This document shows, piece by piece, positions 58,262 through 62,472 of a stretch of 62,472 nucleotides of DNA. A program made the translations under genes and the position numbers. The notes below the pieces were generated by a model. It did no database searches. It was not told the DNA's origin and worked only from the letters and a program-made list of their open reading frames with translations. The DNA comes from Neisseria perflava (lineage in GTDB: Bacteria > Pseudomonadota > Gammaproteobacteria > Burkholderiales > Neisseriaceae), in the NCBI RefSeq assembly GCF_024170405.1, contig NZ_JALJYC010000017.1:1-62472 (forward strand), written 5' to 3'. Each line of letters starts with the position of its first letter. Positions within the stretch are counted from its first letter, which is position 1.

Positions 58262-58326
58262 GTAGGGTGGGTTTTAACCCGCCATTTCCCTGCGTTTGCC
58301 AGGTGGTGGGTTAAAACCCACCCTAC
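58262..58326. repeat. GTAGGGTGGG palindromic repeat
   Basis: GTAGGGTGGGTTTTAACC at the left and GGTGGGTTAAAACCCACCCTAC at the right arm enclose a short loop; inserted between dctP and dctQ. It may stabilise or separate the dctP mRNA, which is commonly needed in excess. Confidence 0.85.
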
Positions 58327-58331
58327 ATCTG

Positions 58332-59315
58332 TTACTTCGCAGTTTTCGCCTGTTGGTAAAACTGCTGAATCTTCGGATAACGCACGGTATAGCTTTGGCT
58401 GACTTTTTCGCCGATGGCGGTAAACGGTTTCAAATCCACTTTTTGCAGTTTCGCGCCGTCTTTGACCACGGTTTGCAGGTTGCTTTCTTCGGCGGTCACG
58501 GCTTGGGTGTAGCCCCAGATTTCCGCCTCTTTAATCGAGTCGGCCAGCATTTTGCGCTGCTTGTCGTTCAAGCCGTCCCAATAGCGTTTGGACACCACAA
58601 TCACCGACGGAAACGCCATGTGGTTGGTCAGCGCCAAATTCGGTGCCTGCTGGTGGAATTTCATGCCGACCAGCGCGTCCAAGTCGATATCGACCGCGTC
58701 TAAGAGATTGGTGGTCAGGCCGGGGGCGACTTCGGAGAGCGGCAGCGGCGTGGGCGCGGTGCCGAGCGCCTGCCAGTAGTCTTTGTAAACGGGATTGGGG
58801 AACACGCGCACTTTTTGGTTTTTCAAATCGGCGGGCGAAGAAATTGTGCGCGAGGACAAGACATGGCGCATACCGGCAAAGCCGTAGCCCATGCCGACCA
58901 TGCCGTGTTTGTCCAAACTTTTGAGCATGTCTTGCGTGACGTGGGTGGAAGCGGCGGCGGTGGCATGGTGCACGTCGCGGAAGAGATAGGGCAGAGACCA
59001 GCCCATAAAGGCCGGTTCGCGGTTGGACACCGGGCCGACGGTTAAAATCGCCATCGGCAGCGCGCCCGAGCGCAGCATGTCCATCATCAGCCCTTCCGAA
59101 CCGAGTTTGCTCAAGGGGCTGACGGCAACGGTCATTTCGCCGCCGCTTTTGCTTTTCAGGTTTTCACCGATTTTCAGCGCGACTTTGTGCCAAACATGGG
59201 TAGGCGGTGTGACATGGCCGAGTTTCAACACTTCCTGCGCTTGAGCGCCGATCGCGGCGGTGCAGAGCGCGGCGGCGGCCAAGAGGCGGGTAAAACGGGG
59301 AATGGGATTACGCAT
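58332..59315 (-). CDS. dctP: TRAP transporter solute-binding protein (DctP family)
   Basis: Periplasmic receptor, 327 residues, with a Sec signal (RLLAAAALCTAAIGAQA, cleavage near 26). The mature start EVLKLGHVTPPTHVWHKVALKIGENLKSKSGG is typical, as is SNREPAFMGWSLPYLFRD. A ligand-carboxylate Arg is expected in the KVRVFPNPVYKDYW region. ATG 59315 has AAAGGAGAAAAGCC before it. First transporter gene after the monooxygenase, with an inverted repeat in the gap. Confidence 0.93.
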   Translation of the reverse strand: MRNPIPRFTRLLAAAALCTAAIGAQAQEVLKLGHVTPPTHVWHKVALKIGENLKSKSGGEMTVAVSPLSKLGSEGLMMDMLRSGALPMAILTVGPVSNREPAFMGWSLPYLFRDVHHATAAASTHVTQDMLKSLDKHGMVGMGYGFAGMRHVLSSRTISSPADLKNQKVRVFPNPVYKDYWQALGTAPTPLPLSEVAPGLTTNLLDAVDIDLDALVGMKFHQQAPNLALTNHMAFPSVIVVSKRYWDGLNDKQRKMLADSIKEAEIWGYTQAVTAEESNLQTVVKDGAKLQKVDLKPFTAIGEKVSQSYTVRYPKIQQFYQQAKTAK

Positions 59316-59424
59316 GGCTTTTCTCCTTTGTTTTGCTTTTGTTTTATTGTGGTTTTCAGACGGCCTGGCGGTGTTTGGGGTGTGCGCTTGGGAAAAGGCC
59401 GTCTGAAAAGGTACAGATACAAAA

Positions 59425-59533
59425 AGGGTGTGTGCGCAACGCTTGCACGCGGATTCCAGAGCCTGAATTTTTGAATTGTTCAAACCATCCAAAAGGTTGG
59501 GGAAAGCGCGTGTATGGTTGCCCCACACACCCT
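59425..59533. repeat. Inverted repeat AAGGGTGTGTG...CACACACCCTT
   Basis: Arms at 59425-59458 and 59500-59533 match over most of 34 bp (AAGGGTGTGTGCGCAACGCT versus the complement of AAGCGCGTGTATGGTTGCCC...). A diverged half copy lies at 62356-62395. Noncoding; fills the gap between dctP and the monooxygenase. Confidence 0.6.
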
Positions 59534-59557
59534 TATATCTATATCGGCAGTACCGGC

Positions 59558-60760
59558 TTATTCGTCTTCATCCAAGCTGGTTTCTGCCGTCCAGCCGTGC
59601 AGCCAAGCCATGCCGTCATACAGCTGCTCTTGGCTGCGGCCTTTCTACAGCGAGTTGCGCACCAAGCGATCCACACCGTCGGCATGGTAAACACGACCCA
59701 TTTCGCGGGCGGAGTGCAACACGCGGGCGGTACGCGGAATGCGCACGCGGTCGTAGTGGGCGAAGGCTTTATCGTAATCAAAGCCGTATTTGCGCAACAC
59801 CAAACCCAGGACCACAGCGTCTTCCAACGCCTGACATGCGCCTTGCGCCAGATACAGCGTCATCGGATGGGCGGCGTCGCCCAAGATGGTAATGCGGCCG
59901 AAGCTCCAGCGTTCCACCGGGTCGCGGTCGGCAGTCGCCCAGCGGCGCCATGAAGTCGGGCGGTCGAGCATTTGGAACGGCATCGGGTGTACGCCTTGGA
60001 AGTAAGACAACACTTCTTCTTTGCTGCCGTCGGTCACGCCCCATTCTTCTTTGTTGCGGCTGTGGAAGGTGACGACCAAGTTATATTGTTTGCCGCCGCG
60101 CAGCGGGTAGTGCACCAAGTGGCATTTTGGGCCGGCACATACCACGGGTGCGTTTTGTTTCAAATCTTCCGGCATGTTGTCCGCATCGACCACAGCGCGG
60201 TACACCACATGGCCGGTTACTTTGGCTTCGTCGCCGATGAGCTGCTGGCGTACCACGGATTTCACGCCGTCGCAGCCGATGATGGCGTCGGCGGTGTAGC
60301 GGTTGCCGTTGCTGTCGATGGCGGTGGCGCTGTTTTCATCTTGTTCGACCGCCACGATTTGGGTGTTGACTTGGAAACTGATGTCGGGGTTTTGCAGGAC
60401 GGCTTCCAAAATCGACAGGTGGATGTCGGCGCGGTGAATCACGGCATACGGGTTGCCGAAACGCTTGCGGTAGTTTTCGCCGACATCAACTTCCACCACA
60501 CTCTTGGCATTGGTGCCGTCCATCAGGCGCAGATGGTCGGTAAACACGGCACGCGAACGCGCGGCCTCGCCGACGCCCAAAGCGTCCAATGCGGCAAAAG
60601 CGTTGGCACCGAGCTGGATGCCTGCGCCGATTTCGCCGATTTTTTCAGCGCGTTCCAATACCAGCACCTCGGCACCTTCGCGTGCCACGGCTAATGCGGC
60701 GGCCAAGCCGCCGATGCCGCCGCCAATCACGATGATTTTGGGTTTGCTGTTTGAGTTCAT
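59558..60760 (-). pseudogene. 3-hydroxybenzoate 6-hydroxylase/salicylate hydroxylase-like FAD monooxygenase, amber-truncated
   Basis: Class A flavoprotein: IIVIGGGIGGLAAALAVAR (near 9-27), the D-G motif AIIGCDGVKSVVRQQL and GDAAHPMTLYLAQGACQALED. From ATG 60760 (AGGAG upstream) the frame runs 371 codons to TAG (plus 59645-59647). It then continues in frame as KGRSQEQLYDGMAWLHGW to TAA at 59558-59560. Relatives end R-N-S-x-W-K-G-R...YDALEWLYGW, so TAG replaces Trp (TGG). The truncated protein lacks about 29 residues and may be inactive, weakly active, or rescued by read-through. It would turn 3-hydroxybenzoate into gentisate. Confidence 0.85.
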
Positions 60761-60829
60761 GGTGGTTCTCCTGTCTTGTTTTTGTTGGGGTGGCCGTTTG
60801 AAGTTTTCAGACGGCATCATGTTTTTTGT

Positions 60830-60855
60830 GTAGGGTGGGTTAAAACCCTCCCTAC
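60830..60855. repeat. Short GTAGGGTGGG palindrome
   Basis: GTAGGGTGGGTTAAAACCCTCCCTAC is a nearly perfect compact palindrome after the GST gene, given in two halves at 60830-60842 and 60843-60855. Confidence 0.75.
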
Positions 60856-60859
60856 AAAG

Positions 60860-61519
60860 TTACTTAATCACATCCGGCTGGTTTTCCGGCGCCGCTTTGA
60901 TAAAGGCGGGGTGTTGCCGCGCTTTATCCGCAATCGCGTTCAAGAGCGGATACGGGCTCAAGTCGCACTTCATGCGCTGGGCGTTGGCCAGTTGCGGAAT
61001 CAGGCAGCAGTCGGCCAAGGTCGGGCGGTTGCCGAAACACCAATCGCCGCCGCCATGCCGTTTGACCAATTCTTCCGCTTTGGCCAGACCGTCGGCAATC
61101 CAATGCGCATACCATTGGTTTTTCTGCGCGTCGCTCAAGCCCGAATCGGCTTGTAAATAGCGCAGGGTGCGCAGGTTGTTGAGCGGGTGGATTTCGCAGG
61201 CAATCAGGTAGCTGAACTCCAATACCCGCGCCCGCAGCTTGGGCTCGTCGGGAATCAGCAGCGGCTCGGGCTGTTTGCGGTCGAGGTAGTCGATAATCGC
61301 CAGCGACTGACCCAGTTGGAAACCGTCGTCGTCCAAAGCGGGCACCAAACCGACGGGATTAACATCAGTATAAGGCGCGGCCGACTGGCTGCCGTTGCGG
61401 ATATTGATGCCTTCGATATCCGCGTCCAAACCTTTCAGGTTCAGCGCGATACGCACGCGGTAGGAAGCGGAACTGTTGAAAAAGCTGTACAGTTTCATGG
61501 CATGATCCTCAAGCGACAT
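60860..61519 (-). CDS. Maleylpyruvate/maleylacetoacetate isomerase, zeta-class GST
   Basis: GST-fold isomerase of 219 residues. From the likely start at ATG 61498 (MKLYSFFNSSASYRVRIALNLKG) the SSASYRVR segment matches the S-S-C/A-x-x-x-R active site of zeta-class enzymes. DVNPVGLVPALDDDG, QSLAIIDYLD and the C-terminal PTLADCCLIPQLANAQR follow. In a gentisate pathway it isomerises maleylpyruvate to fumarylpyruvate; the neighbours favour this over maleylacetoacetate. It overlaps or abuts the hydrolase gene. True start 61498 is more likely than 61519. Confidence 0.88.
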   Translation of the reverse strand: MSLEDHAMKLYSFFNSSASYRVRIALNLKGLDADIEGINIRNGSQSAAPYTDVNPVGLVPALDDDGFQLGQSLAIIDYLDRKQPEPLLIPDEPKLRARVLEFSYLIACEIHPLNNLRTLRYLQADSGLSDAQKNQWYAHWIADGLAKAEELVKRHGGGDWCFGNRPTLADCCLIPQLANAQRMKCDLSPYPLLNAIADKARQHPAFIKAAPENQPDVIK

Positions 61520-62207
61520 CCACTTTCAATTCGCCCAAACCGTCCACGCCGACCACCATTTTGTCGCCGCGCACTACCGCGCCCACGCCTTCCGGTGTGC
61601 CGGTGAAAATCACATCGCCGGGTTCGAGGGCAAACAGGGTAGAGAGGTAGGCCACGGTTTCGGCCACCGACCAAATCAGGTTTTTAATGTCGCTGCGTTG
61701 GCGGTCGGCGCCGTTGACGGTCAGCCAGATTGCGCCGCTGTCGATGTGGCCGACTTTGGAGGCGGGGTGTACCGGGCCGACGGGGGCGGAGTAGTCAAAC
61801 GCTTTGCCGATTTCCCACGGACGACCCATTTCGCGCATTTTCATCTGCAAATCGCGGCGGGTCATGTCGAGGCCGACGGCATAGCCGTAGATATGGTCAA
61901 GTGCGTTTTCCACGCTGATGTCTTTGCCTGCTTTGCCGATAAAGGCCACCAGCTCGGCTTCGTAATGCAGGTTGTCGGTTTGCGACGGATACGGGAAGGC
62001 GTAGGTGTCGCCGTCGGCCACCGGCACGACGGAGTCGGTCGGTTTGCAGAAGAAAAACGGCGGTTCGCGGTCGGGGTCGAAACCCATTTCGCGGGCGTGG
62101 GCGGCGTAGTTGCGGCCGACGCAGTACACGCGGCGCACGGGGAACAGATCATCGCTGCCGGCAACGGGAACGGCGGTAACTTCGGGCGGGGTAACAACGT
62201 AGGACAT
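61509..62207 (-). CDS. Fumarylpyruvate hydrolase-like (FAH family)
   Basis: FAH-superfamily C-C hydrolase, about 232 residues from ATG 62207 (MSYVVTPPEVTAVPVAGSDD). CVGRNYAAHAREMG (near 22-35), PFFFCKPTDSVV and the metal-binding E-x-E in NLHYEAELVAFIGK are conserved. VEPGDVIFTGTPEGVGAV, here read as LEPGDVIFTGTPEGVGAV, closes the fold. Predicted to split fumarylpyruvate into fumarate and pyruvate, the last gentisate step. GAAAGGAAACGCC precedes the ATG. It is the first gene of the cluster visible; no gentisate dioxygenase is within the window. Confidence 0.9.
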   Translation of the reverse strand: MSYVVTPPEVTAVPVAGSDDLFPVRRVYCVGRNYAAHAREMGFDPDREPPFFFCKPTDSVVPVADGDTYAFPYPSQTDNLHYEAELVAFIGKAGKDISVENALDHIYGYAVGLDMTRRDLQMKMREMGRPWEIGKAFDYSAPVGPVHPASKVGHIDSGAIWLTVNGADRQRSDIKNLIWSVAETVAYLSTLFALEPGDVIFTGTPEGVGAVVRGDKMVVGVDGLGELKVDVA

Positions 62208-62472
62208 GGCGTTTCCTTTCGAGATTGATTGAATCAATTTGGCGGGATGGGTTTTAACCCACCGTGTTATCTAAAATTCCAAAACTTTGGTGTAGGGTGT
62301 CACGCGTTTTCCCGCATTTCATTTTTCCAATCGTTGCTTTTTCAGACGGCATCGCTTGGGGAAGACCGCGTGCGCACCTTGCGCCACACACCCTTGTATA
62401 TTGAAATCAATATATCATAGCAACCAAACAGGCTGCCTGCCTCAGAATGCACCCTTGGATCTCCATATCCGT
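62208..62472. promoter_or_regulatory. Upstream region of the aromatic-acid cluster
   Basis: No gene seen. It contains a degraded GTAGGGTG palindromic repeat (62244-62298), an uptake-sequence half (about 62340-62351) and a diverged half copy (62356-62395) of the AAGGGTGTGTG inverted repeat. The likely minus-strand promoter for the cluster lies in this 265-bp stretch, but I cannot assign -35/-10 boxes with confidence. Confidence 0.5.

Noticed and set aside
1..62472. CRISPR array
   Set aside because: No regularly spaced direct repeats with unique spacers of similar length. The repeated units seen are uptake sequences, palindromes and short tandem arrays.

Overview
The window is a chromosomal segment from a Neisseria species, most likely a commensal. 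Dozens of copies of the neisserial DNA uptake sequence core GCCGTCTGAA are scattered through it, most in the AG-DUS form (AGGCCGTCTGAA) and fewer in the AT form typical of meningococcus and gonococcus. Many occur as inverted pairs that serve as terminators. dRS3-type repeats, a ctrABCD capsule exporter beside tex, and a vestigial PTS support the same assignment. I cannot name the species.

Region 1 (1-13535) is a capsule locus. On the minus strand, starting near 9212, are two TagF/CDP-glycerol-glycerophosphotransferase-like enzymes flanking a bifunctional cytidylyltransferase/SDR protein of the H. influenzae Bcs1/Acs1 type (CDP-ribitol synthesis). These are followed by a complete dTDP-L-rhamnose set (rfbB, rfbA, rfbD, rfbC) and a glycosyltransferase. 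Divergently, ctrA-ctrB-ctrC-ctrD encode the ABC exporter; CtrD carries an unusual ~107-residue C-terminal extension. The inferred product is a ribitol-phosphate-containing capsule.

Region 2 (13548-30868) is mostly core: acyl-CoA dehydrogenase, tex, gltS, two lipoproteins, a nitroreductase, leuS, dnaJ, moaA, a rhodanese, pcm, free-Met-R-sulfoxide reductase, tpiA, secG and tRNA-Leu(GAG). A frameshifted integrase relic lies just past the tRNA.

Region 3 (31161-46528) holds a secreted ATP-dependent DNA ligase, an MBL hydrolase, a DUF937-OmpA fusion, the short PTS (EIIA, HPr, EI), hpt, an Eco47II-like restriction-modification pair, alkB, an acetoin-reductase-like gene broken by an amber codon, a prolyl oligopeptidase, acpP and fabF.

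Region 4 (46529-55311) begins with a repeat-rich gap containing a 129-bp MITE-like element and a 275-bp nested palindrome with two dRS3 repeats. Next come a flavodoxin/SDR pair divergent from a LysR regulator with an internal 39-bp duplication, then pabB-pabC fusion, ppk2, rmuC and an AEC transporter.

Region 5 (55312-56380) is the most unusual part. Three tandem, paralogous micro-ORFs (34, 40 and 34 residues) each encode a signal peptide plus a tiny tail ending in a shared A-Q-x-[IM]-x-[NDE]-[AN]-A-E nonapeptide. Upstream are a perfect FNR-type dyad, two GACATCGGTGTC dyads 21 bp apart, and two leader hairpins. I recognise no described family.

Region 6 (56421-62472) is an aromatic-acid cluster on the minus strand: a fumarylpyruvate-hydrolase-like enzyme, a maleylpyruvate-isomerase-like GST, a 3-hydroxybenzoate-6-hydroxylase-like flavoprotein cut short by an amber codon, and a DctPQM TRAP transporter. 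No gentisate dioxygenase is visible in the window.
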